A stretch of DNA of 64,000 nt, from the NCBI GenBank assembly GCA_947361615.1, contig CANAJP010000003.1, positions 17,432-81,431 of the forward strand. Reading direction: 5' to 3'. Position numbers and translations under genes: made by a program. The notes below the pieces were generated by a model, which was not told where the DNA came from, ran no database searches, and was given only the letters and a program-made list of their open reading frames with translations. This document shows, piece after piece, positions 42,576 through 51,918 of this stretch (its first letter is position 1; each line of letters opens with the position of its first letter). Source of the DNA: an uncultured Candidatus Melainabacteria bacterium. Its GTDB lineage: Bacteria; Cyanobacteriota; Vampirovibrionia; Gastranaerophilales; Gastranaerophilaceae.

Positions 42576-43565
42576 ATGCGAGTCCAAAATATAAATAGGG
42601 ATAATACAAATTTTAAGGGAATGTTAAACAACAAAACATTCCTTAAAGGACTGGAAACCATTTCTGATCACGGAACCTCTTTTGCTGCTGCGACATCTCT
42701 TGTAATGTCTTTGACTGTCAGACCACTTGCAATTCTTGCAACACCTGATACAGAAAAAGAAAACAAACAATATGCCTGCGCAAATTCCATAGGTTCCGGC
42801 CTAATAAAATTTGGGCTTGTAGAAGCCGTTGCGCTTCCTATAGAAAGTGCTGTCAAAAAAATTGATAAAAATCCAAACAAATTCCTTAAAAAGGATACAA
42901 TTAAAAACATTAAGCCGCCAACATCCAGAAGCTATAAATTAGGAACACAGATTATGAAGCTCGGAACAGGTATTATCACAGCCATTCCAAAATCAATGCT
43001 TACAATCGCCCTAATCCCTTTTATTATGGACAAACTTTTTAACGCACAAAAGGCGAAACCCGAAACACCCCAAAAGCCAAAAGGGCTTACATTCGGTGCT
43101 AAGCCTACAGAAAGTCTGGCAAAAGGTATCGGTAAAATCCTAGACAACACAAAAATTCAAAACTTCCTTAAGAAAAATGAACATAACGACAAAGATATCG
43201 CAAAACACTTAACCGCCGGCACAGATATTCTTTTGACCTCAAGTTTTGCATATATGACAGACAAAAGCCAAAATATTAAAGAAAACCGCAAAAAAGCACT
43301 TATTTATAATAATGTAATTTCTACAGCAATAACACTTGCCGGCGGGTATGGAATAGATAGCTTAATCCAAAATAAATCAGAGAACTTTGTAGAAAAATTC
43401 AAGCAGGCGAATAAAGGCAACCCTAACCTTCATAAACATATTGAAGGACTGCACATCCTACGTCCGGCATTAATTTTTGCAGCAATATATTATGGAATTC
43501 TACCTATATTCTCAACCTACATTGCAGAAAAAGTTGATAAGCATTTAATCAATAAATCTATTTAA
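42576..43565 (+). CDS. Unknown multi-pass-like protein (FKG-motif N-terminus)
   Basis: The 329-residue product begins MRVQNINRDNTNFKGMLNNK. It contains several moderately hydrophobic stretches (FAAATSLVMSLTVRPLAILA, GTGIITAIPKSMLTIALIPFIM, ALIFAAIYYGILPIFSTYIA) separated by Lys-rich linkers, with a second TFGAKP motif in the middle. It is probably a membrane or membrane-associated protein. I recognise no family. It is divergent from pnuC and overlaps the 3' end of the next, convergent ORFan by 21 bases. Confidence 0.65.
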   Translation: MRVQNINRDNTNFKGMLNNKTFLKGLETISDHGTSFAAATSLVMSLTVRPLAILATPDTEKENKQYACANSIGSGLIKFGLVEAVALPIESAVKKIDKNPNKFLKKDTIKNIKPPTSRSYKLGTQIMKLGTGIITAIPKSMLTIALIPFIMDKLFNAQKAKPETPQKPKGLTFGAKPTESLAKGIGKILDNTKIQNFLKKNEHNDKDIAKHLTAGTDILLTSSFAYMTDKSQNIKENRKKALIYNNVISTAITLAGGYGIDSLIQNKSENFVEKFKQANKGNPNLHKHIEGLHILRPALIFAAIYYGILPIFSTYIAEKVDKHLINKSI

Positions 43566-43916
43566 AAAACGGTCTATTTCAAGTTGTTTGAGTAAAGTAT
43601 GAACATGCTCTTTTAATGGCGCAAAAATTTTCGAATCAGTTGCGACTAAAGTTGCAGATGGCTTACCAAAGGATGTATAAAGATCATTAACTTCATATTC
43701 TAAATAACATTTTTCATCAGCCTTAGGTGTACGCAAGCCTAACGGATCGCGCCATGTTGAGCGCGGTTTCGCAGTAACGATTATATCTTGCTCTTCTGCA
43801 ATTTTATTAAAAACCTTATTAGCTTTCATTATTTCTTGCATATCGGCAGGAATTTTATAAAACTTAGCTGCACCAAAATTCTGTTTTGCTTGCGGGGTAG
43901 ATGTATTAATTTGCAT
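43545..43916 (-). CDS. Small unknown protein (FG-motif N-terminus)
   Basis: The 123-residue product begins MQINTSTPQAKQNFGAAKFYKIP and is otherwise a soluble mixed alpha/beta protein without recognised motifs. AAGGAGAA precedes the ATG, so expression is likely. Its 3' end overlaps the convergent ORFan by 21 bases. The short polar start followed by NFG is shared in style with neighbouring ORFans. Confidence 0.65.
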   Translation of the reverse strand: MQINTSTPQAKQNFGAAKFYKIPADMQEIMKANKVFNKIAEEQDIIVTAKPRSTWRDPLGLRTPKADEKCYLEYEVNDLYTSFGKPSATLVATDSKIFAPLKEHVHTLLKQLEIDRFLNRFID

Positions 43917-43984
43917 ATTTTCTCCTTAATAATTATAAGAATACCGCTGAAAAAATTTATTGCTCATTTGTAAAGAAAAATAAA

Positions 43985-44007
43985 GCTCTTTTCAAAAAGA
44001 AAAGAGC
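43985..44007 (-). terminator. Hairpin downstream of secY terminator
   Basis: GCTCTTTTC-aaaaa-GAAAAGAGC, a perfect 9-bp stem. On the minus strand it is followed by TTTATTTTTCTTT, as expected for an intrinsic terminator. It may back up the secY terminator and insulate the small ORFan. Confidence 0.55.
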
Positions 44008-44105
44008 ATAGACTGAGCAATCAGAAGAGTTGAGGATATTTTGTATATTTTGATAATAGCTTATTTATCAAATCGTATCCTTGACGCAAAGCACTAATTT
44101 TGCAC

Positions 44106-44136
44106 AAAAAAATAGCCCTCGAAAGGACTATTTTTT
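44106..44136 (-). terminator. Intrinsic terminator of rpsE-rpmD-rplO-secY
   Basis: AAAAAATAG-x-CCT-cgaa-AGG-x-CTATTTTTT hairpin lying just after the secY stop. On the minus strand it ends in a T-run. Confidence 0.75.
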
Positions 44137-44157
44137 GTTTATTATTAAACTATTTTT

Positions 44158-45495
44158 CTACTGTTTCAAGAAAGATTCATAATTTCTCGCGAGCAGGTGG
44201 CTCTTAACTTGATTAATCAAATCCAAAGCTACCCCAACCATGATGATAAGTGAAGTTGAACCAATACCCATTAGGGTTTGAATACCCGTCACGTAACTCA
44301 TCAAGGATGGAACCAATGCAATAATACCAAGAGCAATAGCACCGATAAATGTTGTTTTACTCAAGATTTTATCAAGCGCTTCCGCAGTTGGTCTGCCCGG
44401 TTTGATACCAGGAATTGATGAACCGTATTTTTTAAGGTTGTCAGCAATATCTTTTGGCTGCATATTCGGCATAATTGATGCGTAGAAGAAAGTCAAGATT
44501 ACAATCAAAGTGAAGTAAATTACATAATAAAGAACTCCATCCGGATTTAACCAGTGACTTAAATTCAAAATTGCAGCTTTCACCGCCGGATTTGAAATAT
44601 TTGCCTGTCCAACCAAACTCAAAATAGTTGAAGGGAAAAGCAAAATTGCAATCGCGAAGATGATAGGCATTACACCGCCCGGATTAAGTTTAAACGGAAT
44701 GAAAGAGTTCATACCGCCGTAAACTTTGTTTCCAACCTGACGCTTAGGGTTAACGATAACGACTTTTCTAACAGCTTCCTGCATAATTACGATAACAATC
44801 ATAGTTATAAAGAAGACTGCAAGAAGTAACATTAAGCCCATTTGTAAAGCGCCGTTGTTAGCAACCATTTGTGCTGTTCTTGATGCGTAAACAGGAATGC
44901 CGGATAAGATACCTACAAAGATTATCAAAGAGCCGCCGTTTCCGATACCTCTTTCGGTAATCAATTCGGAAATCCACATTACAAGCACAGCTCCTGCTGT
45001 CAATACCAGAACAGAACTCAAGAAGAACATTCCATGATTAACGTTCGGCATTATTGCAGTAGGCAGGTGCTTCATGTAAAGCATAAATACAAAAGATTGG
45101 AAAAACGCTAGAATACAAGTAAAATATCTTGTATATTGCGCTAATTTTCTTCTGCCTGCTTCGCCATCTTCTTTCTGTAATTTTTCCAGTTGCGGAATAA
45201 TTACAGACATTAATTGGATTATGATAGAAGCAGTAATGTATGGGCCGATACCTAACGCAAAGATAGACACGTTACCCAGCGCACCGCCTGAAAATAAATC
45301 CAAAAATCCGATAATATTGTTTCCCTGTGCAATTTGTCTGAATGCTTCGTTATTAACGCCGAAAAGCGGTAACTGAGCACCCAAACGAAACGCTGCTATC
45401 ATCAAAAAAGTAAAAATAATTTTTTGTTTCAAGCCAGATGCGTGCCACATTGAAACCAAATCATCAGTTGTAGGCATTCTCATTCCTTGTGCCAT
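44158..45495 (-). CDS. secY: Protein translocase subunit SecY
   Basis: The 445-residue, ten-helix channel subunit of the Sec translocon. It begins KQKIIFTFLMIAAFRLGAQLPLFGVN (helix 1) and contains the plug region, ALGIGPYITASIIIQLM, the cytoplasmic loop NPKRQVGNKVYGGMNSFIPFKLNPGGVMPIIFA, and GIKPGRPTAEAL. It overlaps rplO by 1 base. The adk, map and infA genes that often follow are absent; transcription ends at a terminator. Confidence 0.97.
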   Translation of the reverse strand: MAQGMRMPTTDDLVSMWHASGLKQKIIFTFLMIAAFRLGAQLPLFGVNNEAFRQIAQGNNIIGFLDLFSGGALGNVSIFALGIGPYITASIIIQLMSVIIPQLEKLQKEDGEAGRRKLAQYTRYFTCILAFFQSFVFMLYMKHLPTAIMPNVNHGMFFLSSVLVLTAGAVLVMWISELITERGIGNGGSLIIFVGILSGIPVYASRTAQMVANNGALQMGLMLLLAVFFITMIVIVIMQEAVRKVVIVNPKRQVGNKVYGGMNSFIPFKLNPGGVMPIIFAIAILLFPSTILSLVGQANISNPAVKAAILNLSHWLNPDGVLYYVIYFTLIVILTFFYASIMPNMQPKDIADNLKKYGSSIPGIKPGRPTAEALDKILSKTTFIGAIALGIIALVPSLMSYVTGIQTLMGIGSTSLIIMVGVALDLINQVKSHLLARNYESFLKQ

Positions 45496-45941
45496 TATAC
45501 TAACTCAACCTTTCCGCCTGCTGCTTCAATTTTTTCTTTTGCTGATGGAGTTACGTAGCTAGCTTTAACAATCATAGCTTCTTTAACTTCACCGTTGCCC
45601 AAAACTCTTAAACCAACAGTTGACGGATGAGCTTTTCTGATTTCTTTCAAAGCTTCAATAGAAACTTCTTTCAAGCCAAGAGCAGCCAATCTGCCAACAT
45701 TGATTTCTTCATATTGAAGTTGGTTAACGATTTTGAAACCTTTCAATTTAGGCATTTGTCTGTAACCAGGCATTTGACCACCTTCGAAACCTCTTTTAGA
45801 GCTTCTTCCTGATCTTTGTCCTTCACCATTGTGGCCACGGCAAGATGTTTTACCACGACCAGATGAACGGCCTCTGCCAACGCGTTTTGTTTTGTGAGTT
45901 GAACCTTCTGCAGGTCTTAAATCTTCTAATGTTATTGTCAT
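45495..45941 (-). CDS. rplO: 50S ribosomal protein L15
   Basis: The 148-residue product starts TLEDLRPAEGSTHKTKRVGRGRSSGRGKTSCRGHNGEGQRSG, the basic loop that penetrates the 50S core. It has the typical GGQMPGYRQMPKLKGF and a C-terminal VTPSAKEKIEAAGGKVELV. The spacing to rpmD is 32 bases and secY overlaps the end. Confidence 0.98.
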   Translation of the reverse strand: MTITLEDLRPAEGSTHKTKRVGRGRSSGRGKTSCRGHNGEGQRSGRSSKRGFEGGQMPGYRQMPKLKGFKIVNQLQYEEINVGRLAALGLKEVSIEALKEIRKAHPSTVGLRVLGNGEVKEAMIVKASYVTPSAKEKIEAAGGKVELV

Positions 45942-45973
45942 AATTATAATTCCTCTAATTTTATTAAATAGTC

Positions 45974-46162
45974 TTATACAATCTCAAGCAAGTGAGAAAT
46001 TTTGTTAACCATACCCATGATTACAGGGGAATCGTAGTGTTCAACGATCTGGTCTTTTTTAGTGAAGCCTAATGCTTTAGCGATTTTGCATTGAGCATCA
46101 GAGCAACCGATTAAACTTTTAACAAGTTTGATTTTAATTTGTTTATTAGCTGTTTTTGTCAT
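45974..46162 (-). CDS. rpmD: 50S ribosomal protein L30
   Basis: With the start placed at the ATG after AAAGGAAATAAAAAG, the product is 62 residues (MTKTANKQIKIKLVKSLIGCSDAQCKIAKALGFTKK...). It matches the ferredoxin-like L30 fold and its usual 58-62 residue length. The track's longer form adds 14 residues with no ribosome site. The order rpsE-rpmD-rplO-secY is the standard spc order. Confidence 0.93.
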   Translation of the reverse strand: MTKTANKQIKIKLVKSLIGCSDAQCKIAKALGFTKKDQIVEHYDSPVIMGMVNKISHLLEIV

Positions 46163-46212
46163 CTTTTTATTTCCTTTATAAGTTAAATTATCATCTAAAA
46201 TCAATTAGCCAA

Positions 46213-46899
46213 CTAGTTGAGTAATTGTGCTAAAGTCAAACCGCGACGAGCAGCAACTTCAGAGAACGGAGTTAAGTTTTTCAACGCTTCGATAGTTGCG
46301 TAAGCTGCGTTAAGAGGTGATTTTGAACCTAAAGATTTAGATAAGATGTTTTCGATACCAGCGAGTTCAAGAACCAAACGAACAGAACCACCGGCGATAA
46401 TACCTGTACCTTGAGAAGCTGGTCTTAACATTACTTCACCTGAACCAGAACGGCCTGTGATAGGGTGAGGAATAGTTGTTTTGAAGATAGGTACTGTAAC
46501 AAGATTTTTTCTACCATCAGCGATAGCTTTTTGGATAGCAATGATAACTTCAGAAGCTTTAGCACAGCCAACGCCAACCTGGCCTTTTTTGTTACCAACG
46601 ATAACAACTGCACGGAAGCTTAATTTTTTACCACCTTTAACAACTTTAGTTACACGTCTGATTTGAACAACACGTTCAGTCCATTCAGATTGCGGCTTTT
46701 CTTCAGAAGTTTCGATTTTTTGTTTTCTGCCGCGACCTTTTCTTCTAGCTTGCCTGTCGTCTGTTGCGTTTTCTTCAACAGCAACTTCTTTTTCCATAAC
46801 TTCAACAACATCTGTTACTTCTGCAACTTCCGGTGTTTCTGTTCTTTCAACTGTTTCTGTAACTTCAGAAACCATTTCTTCTTTGTTTTCTAAATCCAT
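46213..46899 (-). CDS. rpsE: 30S ribosomal protein S5 with acidic N-terminal extension
   Basis: S5 helps maintain decoding accuracy. The conserved part runs from [48 protein letters not shown] to [13 protein letters not shown]. The 228-residue product is about 60 residues longer than usual. Its N-terminus is a Glu/Val/Thr-rich acidic stretch ([20 protein letters not shown]) followed by a basic patch [16 protein letters not shown] before the first ATG supports the long form. No rplR precedes it; 220 bases of intergenic sequence and mutS lie upstream. Confidence 0.95.
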   Translation of the reverse strand: MDLENKEEMVSEVTETVERTETPEVAEVTDVVEVMEKEVAVEENATDDRQARRKGRGRKQKIETSEEKPQSEWTERVVQIRRVTKVVKGGKKLSFRAVVIVGNKKGQVGVGCAKASEVIIAIQKAIADGRKNLVTVPIFKTTIPHPITGRSGSGEVMLRPASQGTGIIAGGSVRLVLELAGIENILSKSLGSKSPLNAAYATIEALKNLTPFSEVAARRGLTLAQLLN

Positions 46900-47071
46900 T
46901 GATTTTACCTTTCGATTAATTAAATTTGTATCTAAAAAATTTTATTTAAGGAATACGCCAAAATAAAGTATTTATTGACTGATTAAAGTGTCTAGCCACA
47001 CATTTAATCTAAAAATAACATTTTGAATTCGTATTCGGGTTTTTCTGACATTTGAAAAATATCATAAACAA

Positions 47072-47094
47072 AACACCGCGTCAAGCGCGGTGTT
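47072..47094 (-). terminator. Intrinsic terminator of mutS
   Basis: AACACCGCG-tcaag-CGCGGTGTT, a perfect 9-bp stem. On the minus strand it is followed by TTTGTTTATG. It lies 26 bases after the mutS stop; the remaining ~150 bases up to rpsE are AT-rich and must contain the rpsE promoter. Confidence 0.75.
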
Positions 47095-47119
47095 AAGAAA
47101 TTATAAGTCCAATTATGCA

Positions 47120-49699
47120 TTATTTATAAAACAATGTCAATTGTGGAACTTCAAGTTCGCCGTTCGGTGATTTTTTACGGGTCGCAAGGTTGCTTGAAAA
47201 ATCTTTTTGAAGTTTCTGCATTAATTCTTCGGAACGCTTAATAACAGGCGCCGGAAGCCCTGCCATTTTCGCAACCTGAATACCGTAACTGCGGCTTGCC
47301 CCACCTTGAACAATTTTACGCAAAAATTGGATTTCACCGTTTTCTTCCGTAACTGTAATTCTATAGTTCTTAATTTGCGGATACATTTTTGTCATTACGT
47401 TAAGTTCGTGATAGTGAGTTGCGAAAATACAACGCGCTTTTACTTTTGAGGCAAGATATTCAGCGACAGACCATGCAATTGCAACACCGTCGTAGGTACT
47501 TGTTCCGCGGCCGATTTCGTCTACCAGCACTAAACTTTTTTGAGTTGCTGAGTTAAGAATATGTGATGTTTCAATCATTTCAACCATAAATGTAGACTGT
47601 CCGAGCGTCAAATCATCAGACGCGCCGACACGGGTGAAAATCTTATCCACAACGCCGAGTTTCAAGTAATCAGCCGGAACCCATGAACCGATTTGCGCTA
47701 ATATACAAATCAACGCATTTTGACGCATATATGTAGATTTACCGGCCATGTTCGGCCCTGTTAAAATCATAAACTGCGTTAAATCTTGAGAATTTGCGCG
47801 GAGTTCCAAGTCGTTTTCAACGTACTCACCAAGCGGAAGAATTTTTTCCAGCACAGCATGACGACCGTTTTTAACAATAAAATCTTCCGATTCATCAATA
47901 ATCGGTTTAGAATAATTATTTTCAACGGCGGTTACGGCAAGCCCCGTATAAACATCGGCTTTTGCAATACACAAAGCTATTTCGCGAAGTTTAGAAACAA
48001 ATTCCTGCGCATACTCACGCATATCACAGAAAAGTTTGTACTCAAGCTCAACCGATTTATATTTAGCCGAAAGAACATCGTCCTCGTGGTTTTTCAATTC
48101 TTCGGTGATAAATCTTTCACCGTTAGAAAGCGTTTGTTTTCTAATATAATGCGGCGGAACAAGATTTTTATAAGAGTTTGTAACCTCTAAAAAATAGCCA
48201 AAAACTCTGTTGTATCCGACTTTTAAATTTTTAATTCCAGTTGATTCACGTTCTTGTTCTTCAAAACTTTTCAACCATTCTTCACCACCGGTCAAAAGGT
48301 CGCGGAAATAGTCAAGTTCGCCGTTAACTCCGTTCTTAATAATTCCGCCCTCTTTAATTTGTGCAGGAGCGTTATCATCAATTGTACGCTCAATCATCAT
48401 TGCGAAATCAGAAATTTCGTTTGCATATTCCATGACTGATGCAAACGGATTATTTTCAAGATTTTGTGATGATTCCAGGAGTTCCGGAAGCATTAACAGC
48501 GACGTTTTTAACCCTAGAAAATCTTTAGGTGTTACAGAGCCGTTGCTAATTTTTGTTGCAAGGCGTTGAATATCGTAAATTTTTTCAAGTGCTGCAGACA
48601 TTTGAACGCGCAGTTCGGCCTTTTCGACGAGTTCTGAAACGTGATTTTGTCTTGTCACGATATCTTCACGCTTACGTAAAGGCTGACAGAGCCAGCTTTT
48701 CAAAAGTCTTGCGCCCATATTTGTTTTTGTATTGTCGATAGCCCAGAGAAGCGACCCAAATTTATTTTTTTCGCGTAGCGTTTCAACAAGTTCTAAGTTT
48801 TTACGTGTTCCGGCGTCAATTATCAAGAATTCAGAAAGTTCATAGCTTTCTATACGCTCAAACTTGGGAACATTTTCTTTTGTTGTTTCCCAGATATACG
48901 CAAGTAGTGCGCCTGCAGCACGAAATCCTATTTTAAAATTGTTATATCCAAAAGCTTCAAGACTGTTAGCATTAAAAACAGCTTTCAGGTTTGAGAACGA
49001 AAAATGTTCTTCAAAAACTGACGGCGGGATTTTAGAACAGTTGTAATTTTTAACGATTACATCCGGAAGATTAACGACTTCATCCGGAACTATCTGGAAT
49101 GGTTTAATCTCCGTACGCTGTGACGGAGCAACAATTTCAGCAGGTTTTACGCGTGCGAGTTCTGATAAAATAAGATTCAACGGGCCTTGAGTAACTTTGT
49201 ATTCACCGGTTGAAATATCTGCGTATGAAAAACCATAAAGGTCGCTTTTCTCGTCGTGGAAAAGCGCACAGATATAGTTATTGGAATTCTTTTCTAAAAA
49301 GTCGCTTTCTAAAATTGTACCTGAGGTGATAACCCTAGTAACCCCGCGTTTAACAAGTCCTTTTGCTTCTTTCGGGTCTTCAAGCTGGTCACAAATTGCA
49401 ACTTTAAAATTCTTCTGAATCAACTTTTCTATATAGGCGTTAGTAGATTTAATTGGAATTCCTGCGAGCGGAATTTTGCCCAGAACCTTACCTGCGTCGC
49501 GCGCAGTAAGTGTAATTTCCAGAACTTTTGACATCGTAACAGCGTCTTCAAAAAAGGTTTCAAAAAAGTCACCCAGCCTGTATAACAAAATACAATCAGG
49601 ATTCTCTCTCTTAGTTGCCAGATAGTGCTGCATCGATGGCGTCACCGTATCAATATCTACATCAGCCGAATTAATATAGTTGATTTCAGGTTTATTCAT
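47120..49699 (-). CDS. mutS: DNA mismatch repair protein MutS
   Basis: The 859-residue product has the mismatch-binding N-terminus (LLYRLGDFFETFFEDA, with the FxE wedge) and the LESWLCQPL-type lever domain (KSWLCQPLRKREDI). The ATPase has Walker A TGPNMAGKSTYMRQ, Walker B LVLVDEIGRGTSTYDG and the FATHYHEL switch. TATAAT lies 9 bases, and AATAAT 6 bases, before the ATG with no Shine-Dalgarno, suggesting a leaderless mRNA. Together with mutL it gives MutS1-type mismatch repair. Confidence 0.98.
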   Translation of the reverse strand: MNKPEINYINSADVDIDTVTPSMQHYLATKRENPDCILLYRLGDFFETFFEDAVTMSKVLEITLTARDAGKVLGKIPLAGIPIKSTNAYIEKLIQKNFKVAICDQLEDPKEAKGLVKRGVTRVITSGTILESDFLEKNSNNYICALFHDEKSDLYGFSYADISTGEYKVTQGPLNLILSELARVKPAEIVAPSQRTEIKPFQIVPDEVVNLPDVIVKNYNCSKIPPSVFEEHFSFSNLKAVFNANSLEAFGYNNFKIGFRAAGALLAYIWETTKENVPKFERIESYELSEFLIIDAGTRKNLELVETLREKNKFGSLLWAIDNTKTNMGARLLKSWLCQPLRKREDIVTRQNHVSELVEKAELRVQMSAALEKIYDIQRLATKISNGSVTPKDFLGLKTSLLMLPELLESSQNLENNPFASVMEYANEISDFAMMIERTIDDNAPAQIKEGGIIKNGVNGELDYFRDLLTGGEEWLKSFEEQERESTGIKNLKVGYNRVFGYFLEVTNSYKNLVPPHYIRKQTLSNGERFITEELKNHEDDVLSAKYKSVELEYKLFCDMREYAQEFVSKLREIALCIAKADVYTGLAVTAVENNYSKPIIDESEDFIVKNGRHAVLEKILPLGEYVENDLELRANSQDLTQFMILTGPNMAGKSTYMRQNALICILAQIGSWVPADYLKLGVVDKIFTRVGASDDLTLGQSTFMVEMIETSHILNSATQKSLVLVDEIGRGTSTYDGVAIAWSVAEYLASKVKARCIFATHYHELNVMTKMYPQIKNYRITVTEENGEIQFLRKIVQGGASRSYGIQVAKMAGLPAPVIKRSEELMQKLQKDFSSNLATRKKSPNGELEVPQLTLFYK

Positions 49700-49735
49700 A
49701 GTAAAATTATTATAACATGAAAAAGGTTTAAGAGA

Positions 49736-50398
49736 ATGGGATGTTTAAGAAATATTATTAATCTTATAATAATAACGCTTGCGATTATTGGTTTTCTGTC
49801 TATTGGCGGAAGAGAATATCTGGAAAATGATTTAATGCCTGCCGTAAAAAAAGTTAACAATGCATTCCAGACAGAAATGCAAGAAAGCGGAAAAACCTTC
49901 ACCGAACTTTCTCTAAAAGAACTTGGCGGAATTCTCTGGAATTCGGTTAAATCAGTAATTTTCGTCAAAAAAGTTGCAAATGGCTACGAAATCACCGAAA
50001 TTAAAGGGCTTATGGGCTATGATACAAAAATCGCCGAAGACCTTACAAACGGGCAAAAAATGATTATTGCCGACACTAAGGACAAAGTTCTTCTTGACCT
50101 GAACAAAACTGATAAAGCCGAACTTAAAGCTGATATGCTAAAACTTGCCAAAAAACATAAAGCGCTTCCTGTAAAATTCGACGACATAGACATCGTGGAA
50201 CTTGGCAAATGGAAAGCTTTAAATAAAGATTTACGATACGCCAAAGTAAGTATAAAAGACAAAGCAACAAACAGCGAAATCGTCGCAATCGTTTCAACTT
50301 CACCGGATGAAACAAACTCCAAAATAATTGTAACGTTTGCTGAAAAATCAAAATTCTCACGCAAAATCGCTGAAAAATACTTCAAAAAAGCTCAGTAG
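49736..50398 (+). CDS. Unknown membrane-anchored protein
   Basis: The 220-residue product has one N-terminal membrane segment (INLIIITLAIIGFLSIGG) and an otherwise soluble, Lys/Asp-rich mixed alpha/beta domain. The domain ends in IVTFAEKSKFSRKIAEKYFKKAQ. The domain is probably outside the inner membrane. It is divergent from mutS and preceded by TTTAAGAG. I recognise no family. Confidence 0.6.
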   Translation: MGCLRNIINLIIITLAIIGFLSIGGREYLENDLMPAVKKVNNAFQTEMQESGKTFTELSLKELGGILWNSVKSVIFVKKVANGYEITEIKGLMGYDTKIAEDLTNGQKMIIADTKDKVLLDLNKTDKAELKADMLKLAKKHKALPVKFDDIDIVELGKWKALNKDLRYAKVSIKDKATNSEIVAIVSTSPDETNSKIIVTFAEKSKFSRKIAEKYFKKAQ

Positions 50399-50401
50399 AG
50401 A

Positions 50402-50839
50402 CTACTTTTCTACCATAAATGTTACAGGTCCATCGTTAATGAGTTCAACATTCATCATCGCTTGGAATTTGCCTGTTTCAACGTTTAAGCCAGAGGTACG
50501 CAGACATTCAACAAAATATTCATATAAAGGTACGGCTTTATCAGGTGCTGCTGCGCCATCGAAGCTCGGGCGCGTGCCTTTTTTACAATCTCCGCATAAC
50601 GTGAATTGCGAAACAACGAGAAACTCTAAGCCCTCATCGACAATAGAGCGGTTCATTTTGCCGTTTTCATCCTCAAAAATCCGCAAAGAAAGAAGTTTTT
50701 GGGCTAATTTTTCGGCATTTTCTTTTTCATCCTCTTTTGTAACCCCAACGAACACAAGCATGCCTGCCCCGATTGAGGAATAAAGTTCACCGCCAATGGT
50801 AACTGATGCGCGTTTTACACGCTGAATTAAAGCTTTCAC
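50402..50839 (-). CDS. dtd: D-aminoacyl-tRNA deacylase
   Basis: DTD hydrolyses D-amino acids mischarged on tRNA. The 145-residue product has MKALIQRVKRASVTI, the SQFTLCGDCKKGTRPSF motif and the cross-subunit LINDGPVTFMVEK, a Gly-cisPro-like element (usually NxGPVT). The start is GTG, preceded by CGAGGAG. It follows rlmN by 15 bases, so YkgJ-rlmN-dtd form an operon. Confidence 0.95.
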   Translation of the reverse strand: MKALIQRVKRASVTIGGELYSSIGAGMLVFVGVTKEDEKENAEKLAQKLLSLRIFEDENGKMNRSIVDEGLEFLVVSQFTLCGDCKKGTRPSFDGAAAPDKAVPLYEYFVECLRTSGLNVETGKFQAMMNVELINDGPVTFMVEK

Positions 50840-50854
50840 TTATTAATCTCCTCG

Positions 50855-51916
50855 TTACCGCAAGCCATCCAACGTATTATGAGAGGCGGTTGCCCCCGCC
50901 CGGCCATGGAGTTGACCGCAGGCCGCGTCAATATCCGCTCCGCGCTCCAATCGCACCGTAACCTTTTTACCTGTTTGCTCCATTAGCGCCTTGAAACGCA
51001 TAATAGAATTATTCGACGGCTTTTGATAATCATTTTTCGCGGTCGGATTATACGGAATTAAATTAATATTACATTTAATATCTTTTAAGTAATGCGCAAG
51101 CTCTTTGACACTTTCAAGCGTATCGTTGAGGTCTTTTATCAACAGATATTCGATAGTAATCCGACGTCCTGTTTTTTCGATATATTTTTTAAGCGCAGTG
51201 TGCAAATCATTAATATTATAACGGTTTTCAATCGGCATAAGTTTTGCACGGATTTCGTGGTTTGGCGCGTGAAGCGAAAGCGCCAGAGTTGATTGCATTT
51301 CAATATTTGCAAGTCTTTCAATTCCCGGGATTATACCGCTAGTTGAAACGGTGATTCTGCGCGCTCCAATCTGAAAACAATCGTTAAAAATTTGCATTGC
51401 TTTAAGAACATTATCAAGGTTTAACAATGGTTCACCCTGCCCCATAAACACAATGTTTGTAACTTTCAAGCCAGTATCGCGCTGGATTGTTAAAACCTGT
51501 TCCAAAATTTCTTTGTATGTAAGATTTCTGATAAACCCGCGTTTTCCGGTTGCACAGAACGAACAATTTACAGCGCAGCCGACCTGAGAACTTACGCAGG
51601 CTGTAAGGTTTGCGCGGTTGTCAAAACGCATTAAAACAGTTTCAACACACTCGCCATCAGGATACTCCAGAAGATATTTAAGCGTCCCGTCAGAACTCAC
51701 CTGTTTAACTTTAACCTTAACATTTGTGACTTCTGCGACTTTCTTAAGCTCCTCTCTGAACGAAAGCGATAAATCAGTCATTTCATCAATTGACGAAACA
51801 GATTTCAGATAAATCCAGTTATGAATTTGTCGCGCACGAAACTTAGACGCGTTTAAATTCTCAGTAATTTTTTCAATTTCGTTCAAATCCAGTCCGGAAA
51901 GTACAATCTTTTCCAC
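50855..51916 (-). CDS. rlmN: 23S rRNA/tRNA adenine-C2 methyltransferase RlmN
   Basis: RlmN is a radical-SAM enzyme that methylates C2 of A2503 in 23S rRNA and A37 of some tRNAs. The 353-residue product has the cluster motif CAVNCSFCATGKRGF, FMGQGEPLLN, and RITVSTSGIIPGIERLA. The C-terminal catalytic cysteine region is ERGADIDAACGQL. The start is GTG, with GAGGTATT located inside the end of the YkgJ gene. Confidence 0.97.
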   Translation of the reverse strand: MEKIVLSGLDLNEIEKITENLNASKFRARQIHNWIYLKSVSSIDEMTDLSLSFREELKKVAEVTNVKVKVKQVSSDGTLKYLLEYPDGECVETVLMRFDNRANLTACVSSQVGCAVNCSFCATGKRGFIRNLTYKEILEQVLTIQRDTGLKVTNIVFMGQGEPLLNLDNVLKAMQIFNDCFQIGARRITVSTSGIIPGIERLANIEMQSTLALSLHAPNHEIRAKLMPIENRYNINDLHTALKKYIEKTGRRITIEYLLIKDLNDTLESVKELAHYLKDIKCNINLIPYNPTAKNDYQKPSNNSIMRFKALMEQTGKKVTVRLERGADIDAACGQLHGRAGATASHNTLDGLR

Positions 51917-51918
51917 GT

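Noticed and set aside
42529-42576. NAD-type riboswitch upstream of pnuC
   Set aside because: The start codon directly follows a -10 hexamer, leaving essentially no 5' leader.
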